A DNA stretch of 64,000 bases from Lenzites betulinus. Its lineage: Eukaryota > Basidiomycota > Agaricomycetes > Polyporales > Polyporaceae. This document shows, in pieces, positions 11,461 through 23,537 of this stretch (the first letter of the stretch is position 1; every line of letters begins with the position of its first letter). The notes beneath the pieces were generated by a model. It ran no database searches, was not told where the DNA came from, and worked only from the letters and a program-made list of their open reading frames with translations. Position numbers and translations under genes: made by a program. The stretch is from NCBI GenBank assembly GCA_022264855.1, contig JABYQU010000008.1, forward strand, positions 558,001 to 622,000. The letters run 5' to 3'.

Positions 11461-13253
11461 GGTTGCGCAGTGTCGGTAGTCTATAGCGCTACTAGATCGG
11501 CAGTGGGGAAGACTAATGGAAATACGGGTAATCCTGCGTGCTACTAGTAAGTCAGTAGGGCTCTGTCCAAGGTTACAGGCTCGGCCGTACAAAAGCACCC
11601 ACTGACGTACTGCTCTCAGTTGATCAACGTTGTTGAAACGCGGTATGGATATCCCGCACACACGAGAAGGTGGTTGCTCGGAAGAAAGAGGGGATACTGC
11701 GGCTGGCCCCACAAGTAAAAGTGCACAGGTTTTTCACTTGCCCGCTCAGCTGATCATGTCGGGCATGTCACCTGTTTAGAAGGCGATATCGAGATCGCCG
11801 CGCTGTGTCGTGTACAAGTCAAGAACACAACCCGACGCCGTGGATGTGGTAACGCGCTCTTCTGATATAAATCTTGATACTTCACTGTACCAAGCTGTGT
11901 TCTGCTAGCTCATATGCTGATGCACTTCGGCGGCGGGGGTGCCAAGCTGGGTAGGAGAGGCGTAGACGGCGAAGCATGGGAACTATTAGCGTGCCAGAGA
12001 GGGGATGCGGTGGTATATTACAGAGACCCGGCTATTGATACATTAAACGAAGGTGGTGGTACATTGGAACCGACTGTAGCCGGGCTTCATGGTGTCGAGG
12101 GGGACAATAGTGTTTACTAGGCTATCCGCATTGGGCTGGTGAAGGAGGAATGACAAGGAGGGTCCATCGCAATCTTGAACTTAAACTAATCAGGCTGTCT
12201 CAAGCGAGTCAGTGCAGACCCTAGGATTTGAAGCAGGACGGTCGATGTACCTTGACGCCTTCCTGTCCAGGCAACGTACGTCGCCCGCGCGCTGGATATC
12301 CACGCCCCGTCGCCTCCGGCGTTCTGCGATGGCGCATGAGCGGGGACATTATTCCGGCGCGCGGTGCTGACGTCCGGCCGGTCGCTGTTCTTCACGAGAT
12401 TGCCTTCGTGGACGCTGTGACTGACGGTCAATACGCTCTCAGCGATAATTGCGAATATTGGAGCTTACTTGGGTGGTCCGTGTGCGCGAGGTGCAGACTC
12501 GGTCTGCATGCGGCTGGTCGGGACCGACCCAGCGCGGCGCGCGAACGCATAGTCAAACAGGCGATCAAACTCAGACGAGCGGTCGCTAAACAGAGGGTCA
12601 TTGAAGAACTGAACAAGATCCATGCCTCAGGAAGAACGGCGGTTCGTGCCAAGCAAAGTAATCAGGTGGTGGGGGCACAGACGACTCAGGCGTAGGGTTT
12701 CGGGGAGCCTGCGCGCGCGGAAAGGCTTTTATACCGCGCTGCCGCGGGCATCGTTGCGGGTGATGCATGTGCGATCGAGGGGATCCTAGTTTTGTCTAGA
12801 GGAGTTCTGGAGCCGAGACCGCTGATGGCTCAGCGCTCCGCGCGTGAGGATGCGGGAAGGGCAGTTGGCCGCTTGCATCCGCGGCTGGAGGTGCCCAAAC
12901 GCTGCCAAATAGGTACAAGCACGTTGGCGCCCTCCGCCAACGCTCGCGAGCAGTGCGAATTACTTACGACTTGTTCTCTGACCGTATAATGCCTACTTAC
13001 CCCCAGTAATCTTCCTCGTATGTTTTGCGTTTGTGCCTAAACACTGCAAGGAGGACATAGGCCCCTAAGAGGTCGATACTTTGATCCAGTTGAATCCCGG
13101 TCCGCTACGAGCTCTGCTTCGCGGAGTGAAAGGTTGTTCTCCAAGTTCACTCTCCCGTAGTACTATACATCCTGTATATGTTGAAAATGATAGTACGCGA
13201 TATGGATGCCCCGCGATTACGTCGTCCAGGTGGTATCAAAGTCCTTCAGTCCT
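11461..13253. other. Long gap without a supported gene
   Basis: No confident gene is present. An open frame at 12228-12695 (+) ends in a charged helix-like stretch (VKQAIKLRRAVAKQRVIEEL) that could be a remnant exon. It has no upstream exon, no recognisable domain and a competing open frame on the other strand. Around 13140-13200 the sequence is locally AT-richer. Confidence 0.4.
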
Positions 13254-15783
13254 TCAGTCATCTCCATCACTATCGTCGAGGTCCACTAACTTCTCAGCAG
13301 GCCGTCCCATGGGACGTCCAAACGCGGCGATTTCTTCTCGTTCGAGTTCGTCGTCGCTGTCGGGAATATGAAGCGGAGAATCGGGTTCATCGGCGTACTC
13401 TAGATCATCATGGGTAGCAGCAGCAGATGACCCTGACGCGGACGGTGGCGATGGTATGCTGGGCGGTGCGGGACGCTCGACGCACGAGCTCCTCTTGCCC
13501 TGACGGGGTCCGAGCTGGATCTTGCGGCTAGCGTGCGCGGCTGCGAGAGCGTCCAGCTGGGAGCAAATTAGTATCCGAGGGCAACAGAGACCGGGACAAG
13601 TTCCAACCGACCTTGCTCTGAACCTGGTCGTCCTTCACCTTCTTCCCGTCCTTCGACGTCGGATCGAAGCCCAGCTGCTTAATGAGCGTGGCCGAGTACG
13701 CGTTCCTCCTCGGTTTGTGCTCCCCATCGCTGTCCGAGTCGTCTTCTCGTTCTCGTGCAGGTTTCGGTTTCTGCTTATCCTTCCGCTGCTTCTTCCCTTT
13801 CCCTGAAATCGCCTCCTCTTCCTCCGCCTTCCGCTTGGAGAATTCCCGCGCGCTGGCGAGCGCCCTCGTGCCCTCTTTATCCCGTTTGAGCAGTTGCTTG
13901 AGCACTTTCTCGGAGTCCACAGCGGTGAGCTTCCGCGCCGCCTTCGCTTGTGCATCGCGCCCGACGTTCTCTCCCACGTACATCTCACGCGAGTCCGCAC
14001 CAGAGACGATATGGCCCCGGACGACATAGGTAGCACCGGTAGATTCGCGCTCGGGCTTCAGTCCCCATTGCCGCGAAGGGTCGTACGCAGCCTTCTTCTT
14101 CGTCCCTGCGGACATCCCGCCCGTTCTACAACCGTGCCGATGAGCACCGTGACTGTCAAGAGGTGCACGTTAGGCACATACCCGATCGAAAATTCTGGCC
14201 GCGCAGCACGCTTTCGCTCTACAGCATGTTGGATATGGTAGTCGCACACGTCGCTGACGCGCTTGTCGCACCATCCAGTACACCGCGTACCGTCCCGTTT
14301 GGTGGCTCTACAGGTCCCGAGATCTTGTGCGTATCCTATGACTGCGATCGACGCATCCGATTCTGGGGTCAGAGCAAGAATATTCTCAGTAGGATGCGGT
14401 CGATCGGCAGAGCGCTGGTATGCGGGTGTGAGATTCAAAGAATAATGGACGAAACACGAAACTCGCCTGAAAGGGTTTCAGGATCTTCGGGTTGAGGAAC
14501 GCAACCACGGCGCCCTCCCTCAACTTCGACATCCGCTCAAACGCGCCGCGGCTCCCCCCACGATAGATCTTCTCCTTCTTCCCGTCCTCCTTCGTTAAAA
14601 CATCACAAGTCTCCGACTCGAAGAGAAGGAGGGACAGAAACGCGTCCCCGCGTATCTTCGCCTTACCGCCGTCCGCGGAGGACCCCTGCGACCGGCAGCC
14701 GAAGTCGATGAGCTTCAGGTTCACGTATTTCCGCCCCCCGGACTTCGGTTCCTCCTCCTTCAGCTTTTTGCGGAACAGAGGGGGGCGCGAGGAGGGGCCT
14801 GCCTCGGCGGCGCCGTCGAACGAGGGAAGCTCATCCATCCGGTCCTCTCCCGCGTCGAGAAGCTTGTCGTCGCGAGTGACGCCGACCGGAGCTTGGGCGT
14901 ATTTCATTTTCCCCCGCTCCGCGATAACGGCAATAGTGAGCCAGTCGCCGGACACGGGTACGTCGTAGCCCTGCTTGTTGGGGAGCAGGCGCACCACGGA
15001 ATACAGTTTCGATGGAGGTATGTAGTATCTCCCTCGGAGATAGTCTTGGAAGTCTTCATGAGGGATTGCGCGCGACCTGATAGCAGTTGTGAGACGCGGA
15101 GGCTGGAAGCATCAGGAGGTTTCTCACGTTAGGCGGATTCCGGAGTTTGGCTCAAGTCTGTCGAAATGCGGGTCATCGAATGGAGGCTTGTGCTCCGATG
15201 GACCAAGCGTGAGCTCTTCGATCAGGGTGAGGTCCTCGTCACGGGCGTGTCCATAACTCCCATCTTTGTCAGAGGATACTGTTATGTCTGCGGGCTTCGC
15301 TGTGAAGTCGGTCGAGCGGACGATCGACTCCGACGCGGGGTCCCCGTCTTTTGCTCTCCGAACTTTTGCGAGTTTCTGTAGCACAGTAGACGGAGCTGGT
15401 GGAGGAGCGGGTTTACTGGGTTTGAGTGGAAAAGACGGTCCCGGAATAGGGCGAGAAAGGTTTGATGAAGATGCGACGATCGCGCTCTTGTGGGTGTACA
15501 CGCCGTTGCTCTGTCGTTGAGGCCGGGGTTTGTCCGCAGGTTTCTTCTTCTCTTGCATGACTTGTTCACACATGCGCACTATCCCATATCATGGAGACTC
15601 ACTAGGAGAAGGCGTGGCAGGTGCCAATAGATGGGCATTTGACCGCTTGCGTTTGGGAGAGGAGGGCGGGGTTTGTGCACTCGCCGAACCGGTGTTCAAC
15701 TGGGCCTGGAGAGCGGCGATCTGTCTGCGAATCTCTTCCTGCCGCTCCTGTTCTGAGAGCTTCTTTGTCGTCGCGGAGTCCAT
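13254..15783 (-). CDS. mcm10: DNA replication initiation factor Mcm10
   Basis: Six exons (15783-15603, 15560-15128, 15076-14467, 14414-14182, 14125-13612, 13556-13254) join to 757 aa. The N-terminus is a coiled-coil-like segment (SEQERQEEIRRQIAALQAQL), followed by a disordered linker. The OB-fold region spans exon 3 and ends ILKPFQ/RSADRPHPTENILALTPES, a typical Mcm10 stretch. It leads into the family zinc finger CRATKRDGTRC-x9-CDYHI (CCCH ligands). The C-terminus is basic, then acidic. Mcm10 binds MCM2-7/Cdc45 and DNA polymerase alpha and is needed for origin firing. The intron after ILKPFQ uses a GC donor (CAG|GCGAGT), supported because the spliced product restores the conserved sequence and frame. 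It is divergent from the small gene at 16182. Confidence 0.92.
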
Positions 15784-16079
15784 GACGAGAGCAGATGAAC
15801 AGAGGACGCGTAAGAACTACGGCTGTACGCCGGTGAATGGGTGAGGGAGGGTGAGGGTGGCAAAGGTTCGGTCACGCGGCGAACGCCACCGCGACGCGTT
15901 CGCGTTATTTGGTTGTGTTTTGATGGTGTGTGCCACTCGTCAATGTACTATAGGCGCTCTTGCGCACTGTCCCTGGTATTCCAAGCGGGGACAAAGTCAA
16001 GTGAACGTAGGGGCGCTCACTTTCCTTTCTTCTGACAAGGCCAATATCACCATGGATACGATATCCAATGCGTTTTGTG

Positions 16080-16085
16080 TATAAA
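16080..16085 (+). promoter_or_regulatory. TATA-like box
   Basis: The sequence GTATAAAGG lies about 100 bases upstream of the open frame at 16182 and is oriented to serve it. It stands in the divergent region shared with mcm10. Confidence 0.4.
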
Positions 16086-16181
16086 GGTCCAACGTCGCTT
16101 CCCACAGCGCTCAGCCATTGTCCCGAAACCACACCGCGTACCCCGCCTGCCCCAGTATCGCCTGGCCCAGCATGACTTCGT

Positions 16182-16784
16182 ATGATTGTCTTCATTCTCT
16201 TCACCTACAATGTAGCCACTAACTATGTCCCGCACGTGTTTAGTTTGCGCAGATACGCAGCCGAACGTCGTAAAGCCTCACTGTTCGATCCGACGATCTC
16301 AACGGGAACGCCCATAACGGAGCCCATCCCTATGTCTGCTAGACCGGGCTTGCCCTTCGAAGTTCGCGAATGTAGCGCTCCACTCGATGAGCAGATCCAT
16401 GAGCCCCGAGGCCTCGTGGGAGAGATCGCTCGGGAGTACGCTCGAATCCGCGAAGAAGCTGGCCCCAGAGCCGAGCCCGAGCCCGTCCTGGACGATAACG
16501 CGCTGCGCATGAGGAGAGACCAGGAGAGGGCGGCACAGAAGAAGCGCGAGGACAGCATAATCTGTGTGCAGTATCGCAAGCTCCTCGAACGCGACGAGTA
16601 TATCAAGAGGACGTTGAAGGAAATGGACGAAAACGGCTACTTCAATCGCAAAGACAAGGAGGAGATGATGGATGTCGAGCACTCCTCGGGCGGTGGGCAA
16701 ACAGCGCACGACAATGGAGACGACTCACAGCAGACTACAAGCTTCGTACAAGGGACGTCCTGCGAAGCTAAGATGGAGGCCTGA
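16182..16784 (+). CDS. Small charged helical protein, unknown function
   Basis: The open frame encodes up to 200 aa. The middle is clearly protein-like: acidic and basic residues alternate in helical patterns (EIAREYARIREEAG, MRRDQERAAQKKRED, RDEYIKRTLKEMDENG). The end is a Gln/Asp/Ser-rich tail. There is no signal peptide in the conserved part. The first ~30 residues are hydrophobic, but the sequence there looks like intron (GTATGATTG ... TGTAG at 16178-16215), so the true start may be the in-frame Met at 16332 or an unseen upstream exon. It is divergent from mcm10. I do not recognise the family; the coding call rests on composition and length. Confidence 0.5.
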   Translation: MIVFILFTYNVATNYVPHVFSLRRYAAERRKASLFDPTISTGTPITEPIPMSARPGLPFEVRECSAPLDEQIHEPRGLVGEIAREYARIREEAGPRAEPEPVLDDNALRMRRDQERAAQKKREDSIICVQYRKLLERDEYIKRTLKEMDENGYFNRKDKEEMMDVEHSSGGGQTAHDNGDDSQQTTSFVQGTSCEAKMEA

Positions 16785-17949
16785 GGCTGAGTACGTATAC
16801 AGCGATTGAGAATAGCGTATCACCAGTACTTCAAGGGTACTGCTTACTAGATGATGTATACAGTATATCCCGCGTTCTGTTCCGCCAAACAATCGCGTCT
16901 TATGGTTTGAAATGTTACTTCAGTACTGATTAAATCCACATGGACCTGTAGAGAGAACATGAAGAGATAACGACTCCGGATAGCATACCCTAGCGATATA
17001 AAGACCGCTGCTAGAACTTCTACCACCAGTGTCAATCGGCGCTTAGCGCTGAGAATCAGTAAAAAAGAAGCGCTCGTTAAGTACTGTCCGCCCACTGCTT
17101 CCTGCCCACTCATTCGTTCACTCGCTCACTCACTCACTATGCCTGCCATTAAAGGCACTGTGTCTGTCTGCTTTCTGTCTTGAGGCTTAATAATTGCACC
17201 CTCTCGCCCTATACTATGCGCCTGTAGAGGAATATGTAGCGCACAAGCAAGCCTGCAACCACTTTACCGCCGTTATACCGACAACTGAAGGGCATTAGGG
17301 GGTAATCAGTGCACCTCCTTCCGTCTACCTGCCGGCCTCGATCATGATCCTAGGAGTCGTTTTCCAGGACCCCCCGCACATGTACCGAAACTACACCTCC
17401 TACCGGCGTGGTCCTCACTGTCCTCGCACGCTACTTAGCCATGGAGGGTATCTGATCTAGGCGATACTACTGGGGCTTATTACATACGTGGCTGGGTCGA
17501 TAGGTATGTCTTCTACGAAGGCTTGAGATCACAACAGGTGCGCAACTACTGCGCCAAGCTATGCCGAGATCTTAGGACGATCAAAAACGGCGCAATAGGA
17601 GTAGCTCTGGGCGCCAATATCACGATCGAACGCGTACCGCTACAGTGGTGGGACTGGGATGGACAATACTGCATCGAAGACGTGGATTTCGGCGTAATCT
17701 CTGGCATATCGTGGAGGGACGAGCTTCGAAACGTCCATATAAGCAACAGCGCTATCCAAACAAGGTACGTGAACTTCGAGGGAGGACGTGACTGCATCGT
17801 GGTTGGTGCGTGATGCGGGCCACTCGAAGTTAGAAGGTGCGTCTGCGCACGAAGACTCGACGAACTGCCACGCATCGGCGCCGGACGTTGGAACAGCTTC
17901 GCCGGAGTCACTGAAACCGCCATTCCTGGCCCCGTGATGGTCGGGCTGG
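16785..17949. other. Intergenic region with a short tandem repeat and weak ORF
   Basis: No gene is supported. At 17113-17138 there is a short CACT/CGCT tandem run. A 96-codon open frame at 17523-17813 (+) with aromatic stretches (QWWDWDGQYCIEDVDF) could be an exon of a decayed gene, but it joins nothing and matches no family I know. Confidence 0.4.
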
Positions 17950-17956
17950 TTATATA
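17950..17956 (+). promoter_or_regulatory. TATA box of the F-box gene
   Basis: TTATATA lies about 60 bases upstream of the F-box start codon at 18014, a usual spacing for a fungal TATA element. Confidence 0.45.
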
Positions 17957-18013
17957 CCCCACATGCATTGCTGCTACAGCCTCTGGAGACCCCCCCCGAT
18001 CCAAGCTACCGAA

Positions 18014-19428
18014 ATGCCCGCCATCGTCCGCCTCCCGCTCGAACTCCTCTCTCACATCGTTTCCTACCTAGGGGATGACCATGATGCTCTTCGAGCATTG
18101 TGTCTATCTAATCAGGTTCTACACGCCGTCTCCTTTCCGCTCCTCTTCTCGGTACGGGGCTTTCGCCGTCTTGGGGCCCCTTACCTCAAGCCACTCCTCC
18201 GACATCTCAGTGAGCTCCGTATAGCTTGGAAACCAGACATGCACGGTGGCCGCGATGCGGAAGTTCTCGCGCGTTTCCTTGCACCCTACCTCTCTGTGGA
18301 AGAGATCCCCCGCTTGCAAAAGGTCACCATCCGCGGCATCAACGTGGACGGCATGAGCTATCTCAACACTATAGGCAACACTCTCAAGACGCTCACTTCG
18401 CTCACATCACTGCACCTAAACGAAACATACCACAAGAACTTGCGCGACGTACAGCTCCTCATACACGCTCTACCACATCTGACCCATCTATATATGAACG
18501 CCGTTACCTGGACAAATCCTGAGTTCAACACGTGCGGCGAGGATTGCGATCTGCTTGGAAGGCCGGAGCTGAAGTACCTCTGTGTCTCTCCTGTCTACCC
18601 ATCTTGCACGCTTCCAGTCCTCGATTGGCTTGCCCGTACTCCTTCTGCCCGCTCACTCCGAACGCTCGATGTCCCCATGCAAGCTCGCATTGGACCGGAG
18701 GCCTTGGCGCGCTTTGGTCCTTCTGTCTATCATGTCCTCGTTCCTCTCAGCGGCTTGCAACGTAAGCTTTGAAACGCCCTGCTGCAACCTGCGTAGCTAA
18801 TTTATCACATCGCATGGTTGACGATCCAGCGGGGAAGTCGATGCAGAATTATGTCTCGCTCACGAAGCTCACCTTGTACGTCCGTATCGACGACGTTTTC
18901 ACTCGGAACTACGAGAGGCTCCCGGACCTCATCGCGGCCCTCCCCTCTCCGTCAAAGCTCCGCGAGCTCGAGATGCACGTCCCTCACGAAGCTGCTGTCA
19001 AACGTGCTCGCTTTCTCGACCCCTTCTCCCGTCTGGACGATATCCTCTTCTGCCACACCGATTCCGCAACCACAGAGCTCAAACCTTCAGTCGCAATGGA
19101 ACCGGATAGTCCTTGCACTCCGCGACGGTTCGATGCGTTCGTTGCGCTTCGCGTCGTGCTTCTCACCGTACGGATGCCCGACCCGGAAGAAAGAGAGGCG
19201 ACCGACTGGGCGGTGCGGCTGCATATGCCTCGCGCGGCGACGCTCGGACGGCTCTCAGTGCAGTTCCAGCAAGATGCGAGGTATGCACTCGTCCTTCAGT
19301 CGCCGAGAATAGCCCAATTGATCTCTCGAGCGCCCTCTGATTCACAGTATGATGCATGCGTTTACGTGCAGGCCGGGTACTATGCACATGATGATGCGTC
19401 CCTGAAGGTTCGAATAATAATATCTTAA
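18014..19428 (+). CDS. F-box protein with leucine-rich-repeat-like C-terminus
   Basis: The N-terminus reads MPAIVRLPLELLSHIVSYLG and continues to a Trp-less F-box (residues 3-45: LP.EL...I..YL, then LCLSNQVLHAVSFPLLF). This is the pattern of agaricomycete F-box proteins that recruit substrates to SCF ubiquitin ligases. The rest (about residues 60-448) shows irregular leucine repeats typical of F-box/LRR proteins (LTSLTSLHLNET, LPHLTHLYMNAV). One intron follows GLQ. The acceptor at 18829 gives a 68-nt intron and 448 aa; an in-frame acceptor at 18796 would make it only 35 nt. The start is set by a 3' exon free of stops and a TATA box 60 bases upstream. Substrate unknown; such genes are expanded and rapidly evolving. 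Confidence 0.8.
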
Positions 19429-19912
19429 AAGCCTAGTCGGGGGAATTCAGAACAGAGTTGTTCTACCATGTTATAAACGACTGTCTGACTCTTGTGTTCA
19501 AGCTTTCCGAAGGTGCGGTTTGTGCACACCGGCCATGTATTAAACTTGTATGTTATACATCACAATGTTCTCTTCACCTCCAGCCGTGGGTGCCGTCGGC
19601 GAGTCGGCATTGCAAAGTGTAGAAGCCGTCGTACAGTATCTGGTATTGCAAGGAGATCACTACCATCCGCTCATATCCGCCACGCATGCTAATTACCTCG
19701 CGTTAGACACCACCAAGTGGCGCACTAGCAGCGCGATATACACTCACAGGATCGGGGCTGACTGGAACTCGTCATCTTAAAACACGCAGGAACCACATCG
19801 TCAAGGCATGCCATTGTACAGGTACATGAAGAGTGTCGAGAGCATGACTGTCGTAAGGCCCACGCACACCGTCGAAAAGTCCGCGCCGCAACACCCCACG
19901 CATCCACCCCAC
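19429..19912. other. Short interval between F-box gene and fucosidase
   Basis: A 76-codon open frame at 19550-19780 (+) has a natural-looking composition (VVQYLVLQGDHYHPLISATH) and might be a tiny orphan gene. No family, splice partner or conserved context supports it, so it is left unannotated. Confidence 0.35.
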
Positions 19913-22900
19913 TCACACAATCTGCATCCTCATACCTGCCCTCACCTCGAACAGCGCGAGCTCCTTCCCCCCATGCACGATGCGCATCTGCCGCGGCGCC
20001 GCGACGTCCGCATTCGGCGCAGCACTGACCACGAGCGACGTGAGCGCCCCCGTCCCCGCCGCCGTCTTGCCCGCATCCGAGTCCGCCGGAGCCCACGAGA
20101 AGTCGACGCTCAGCCCACCGCGGAGGTGCGCACCCCTTATGGAGCCGCGCGGCCAGTTTGACGGGAGAGCGGGGAGAATGAACACTGTGAAGATGTCGGA
20201 GAGAGAGGCCACGTCGGGCGTTTGGATCAGGCCGTTCTATGGGACAGCACGCGCTGAGGTTAGCGAGGGCGCAGTCTGAAGGCGACAGATGGACGCACGA
20301 GGAGCGCGGCGGGGTAGCCGAAGTTGGCGTCGATCTGGAAGATCTCGTCTTCGGGGGTGCTGCCTGGCATATATTGACTGAACAGATTCGGCCCAAAGTT
20401 CCGTTCGACGGCGTACTGCGACCCCCCAATCGTCAGCTATCCGCACCCCAGGGTTCAACGGAGGCACAATAGCAGCTCACGGATAGCTCGTGGTAGAACT
20501 CGGTGGCGTTCTGGAGTTGCGCCCAGCACGCAGCGCGCCAGACCTTCTCCCACCCCGAGTCCGCGTCGGGCCCCGTGCCGTTTCCGCGATGAATAAGGCT
20601 TGTCTCTGCCGCGGCGAGCACTTGCGCCTGAGTGAGATTCTGCGCTGTGGACTGGACGGTCGCGTTGTAGCTTGTCAGAGCGTAGCCCGGGTATAGACCG
20701 ATGAGGTGCGAGAGATGGCGGTGTGTGTCTGTAGGAGAGTCCATGTCGACCTTCCATTCTGTACACAGTTTTAGCAATGTCTGAGCGCGTGTGACCTAGA
20801 CTCCATGCCCGAGATCGTGCGCGCACCTTGCAGTTGTCCCCAAGAGCCGACATGGATGCCCTTGTCCATCTGTGCCCGTTTGGACGTCACCTCTGCCCAG
20901 AATATAACCCTCAGCGGACGTTCTCAGCAGCCTGACGCGCGTATTTCTGCTGCTCACCTTCGAGGAACGCAGTGTCTGTATCCCCAGAAGCGGAGAAGCC
21001 TTTCTCGATGGCATTGAAGAGTTGCCATATGACTTGTTGTGCGTGCGCGCACCCTACCAACCACATCAGTCTGGATCTTGCGGAAAAAGCCGAAGTAGAC
21101 GGCAACTTACCCAATGTGATGGGCACCTGCTCGGGCGAGTTGCATGGACTCACGACGAGCGTCGAGTCATTGAAGCGCAGGTCCGGTGTGAGTTTCTGCA
21201 GATGGAACTGGGCGGCGCTCTAAGATTTCATAGCTGTCAGGCATCCACACGTAGAGCGAGCGGTGCATGTGTGCGAACCTTCAGAAGCGGCCAGCCCTGG
21301 GCCTTGAACCAGTCGACATCTAGGGTAAAGTCGAAGTGGTCCCAAACGTGGAACATCTATACGGGACGTCACGAAACGATCCGGAGGTCAGAGAGATTCG
21401 AGACGTACCATCCATGCATTGGATTCTAGCAGCTGGTCAGTGCAGCTCGGTCCACGCTCACAACATCCATACTCACCAGGGTAGTCGGCCCACGATGCGG
21501 TATTCCCCCCACCCTTCATACCAGTATGCCCAAAAATCTAGTTCATTGGCATGAGAATCCGTATTGTACTAGAGCGGCAGTCAAATGAACGTACGTTCAT
21601 CTATAAGATATTAACATCCTCTCTATTCGTTATGAAGTTCTTTACTCACCTCGTTGTGGGTAACCCAGCCTGCGGAGATATTATACAGGTACTGCGCGGT
21701 CTGTGAGCCCCGAGGAACCCATGTTTTCTTGTGATTGAAACATGAAAGGTGAGTCGACACATGAAAACGCTGCGAATCAGCAGTGATGCGCATACCTCGA
21801 AGTAGTCGAATAGAGGAGTGACCACGTCCATACCGGTAAGTTCGGCAAACCAGTAGTTCATCTGAATGTTGATGTTCGAGTCTGAGGATAAGTCTCGTCA
21901 ATCGTGTCGTCCAGGCCGAGGGCGCGCTGACACTCACGATAGTCTACAATCAAGCGTGCGTTTAGGTTAGACAGAGACCGTCTCTCAGTCATGTGACAAG
22001 CGCACCTGCACTCCACGGGTTGCTCGAATCCTTGGCCCATTTGCCCTGCAGATTTGCCGGAAGGGCGCCCCTCGCGCTACTCGCAAGCAAATACCGGCCA
22101 TAGTTGAACAGTACCCACTCGAGGTACGTATTGCCCGCGTCTGTCTCGTACTGCGCCTTCAGCACGTCTGTCGGCGTGTTACGGTCTGGGGTCTGGCCCA
22201 GATCGAGGGCGAACGGCGATGTAACCGACGTAAAGTCCTCCACGTGAACCGCACGGAGGTCGTCGTAAGACGTCGACGAGGCTGTGGCGTGCGCAAGGAG
22301 CGACAGGAGCGCATCGTGCGGATCGGGCCCGCGGAAGGTGAAGTCGTGCGCAGCGTCCCCAGCGTCTATGCTGTAATCAGTGCCGCCGACCCAGGTGATC
22401 CAGGCCTCCTGTGCGCCATTGACAGTGAGGGTTGCATTCGATCCGGAAGGCGTGCAAGAAACCAGGGGAGATGACGCGTCTCCGTTAGAACGCGCCGTTA
22501 CTCGTGCCAAGATCTCGAACGCCATGCCAGGGTCGGACGCAGTACCCGTGATTTGGAGCGTGGAGTTGTCAAAACACGAGACGGCAGGCGTGGGGATACC
22601 AGATTCTGCAGCGATGGAGTAGGCATAGTTCAACGCCGGTAGCGAGCTTGCATCCGACGTATTGAGGTGCTGGACGCATGCCTGAGCCGGATGAGAACAG
22701 ATGGTCTCGCTGGGAGATATGTGTTAGTTGCCAGTCTTGACGGAGTTGATGGAACGCATACCGCACAAATGTGGTGTTGCCCTGAGTCCACTGCGTCGCG
22801 TGGACGGCTGAATCGAGGTCAAGCCAGCGGAAGTAGTCCGAAATAGAGTCACTGAAATCGAAGGAGGATAGCAGATATCCTGCCCCGACATAGGAGCCTG

Positions 22901-23525
22901 TAGTCGTGGATAAGTATCACCCTAGGAAACGTATAACGCTCGGTCCATACCGTAGGCTCCTGCGTCGGTCGTAAGCTGTTCGATGTCTACCACACCAGAT
23001 TGGTGAGTACACCATATGGGGCAACAGTCACTACGGTCACCCACTGTCGATGGTTCCACTCGAACTTTCGAAGATGGACTGACGAATTTCTTGTATCGCT
23101 TGCGCAGATGCAGCTTGGTCGGAGGGCAGCTTGTTGCCACCATTGTAGCTCTGAATATGTGCAAGTCAAGCCCCGAATCATTCGTCACCTGCAGAAGAGA
23201 AAACGAGCGACGCTGACTTACAGGGTCTTGGAAAGGGCCCCCAGACCATAAGGACTCAATGTTCAGCTGCGTCACCTCCTGAGAGGTCCCTCCCAGCAGG
23301 GTAGCTTTTGTCCGACGTTCATCAGAGTCATGATACCGGCACTGAACGCTGGATCAGGTTACCTGCAAGATACCCGTTACCGATAGGCAGCCAGTCATCC
23401 GCCCAGGCGTCAGGTTGGCCTGGTTGTGTGTACCACAAGCCGTTGCCAGAGGACGGAAACGCCGAGGGTGCCGCGATCACAGCGGAGACCGTTGTCCCGA
23501 AGACGACTGTTCGTCGTGTCAGCAT
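19913..23525 (-). CDS. Secreted GH95 alpha-L-fucosidase
   Basis: This gene encodes an inverting 1,2-alpha-L-fucosidase of family GH95, about 17 short exons. It starts with an N-terminal secretion signal (MLTRRTVVFGTTVSAVIAAPSAF). Family landmarks in order are GLWYTQPGQPDAWADDWLPIGNG, the early domain block ESLWSGGPF, LPANLQGKWAKDSSNPWSA then DYH then SNINIQMNYW (the substrate-binding/catalytic Asn pair), SPCNSPEQ (catalytic Glu region), DSPTDTHRHLSHLIGLYPG, and FQIDANFGYPAAL (catalytic Asp). All key residues seem intact. The exon carrying DYH contributes only 6 nt (21938-21943). An alternative in-frame start lies four codons upstream (23537). It likely removes fucose from plant or microbial glycans outside the cell. 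Assignment is firm; the exact exon list is not fully resolved. Confidence 0.9.
21938..21943 (-). other. 6-nt microexon in the GH95 gene
   Basis: On the minus strand, introns of 62 nt (22005-21944, GTGCGC...TGTAG) and 56 nt (21937-21882, GTGAGT...CTCAG) leave only ACTATC between them. Joining the flanking exons through this hexamer gives NPWSA-DYH-SNINIQMNYW, the strongly conserved GH95 sequence. Skipping it would delete two codons from the conserved block. Both introns have canonical GT-AG ends. Confidence 0.8.
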
Positions 23526-23537
23526 GTCAACAAACAC

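Noticed and set aside
12228..12695. 155-codon open frame with a charged helical end
   Set aside because: No family, no splice partner, and an equally open frame on the opposite strand; left as part of an unassigned gap.
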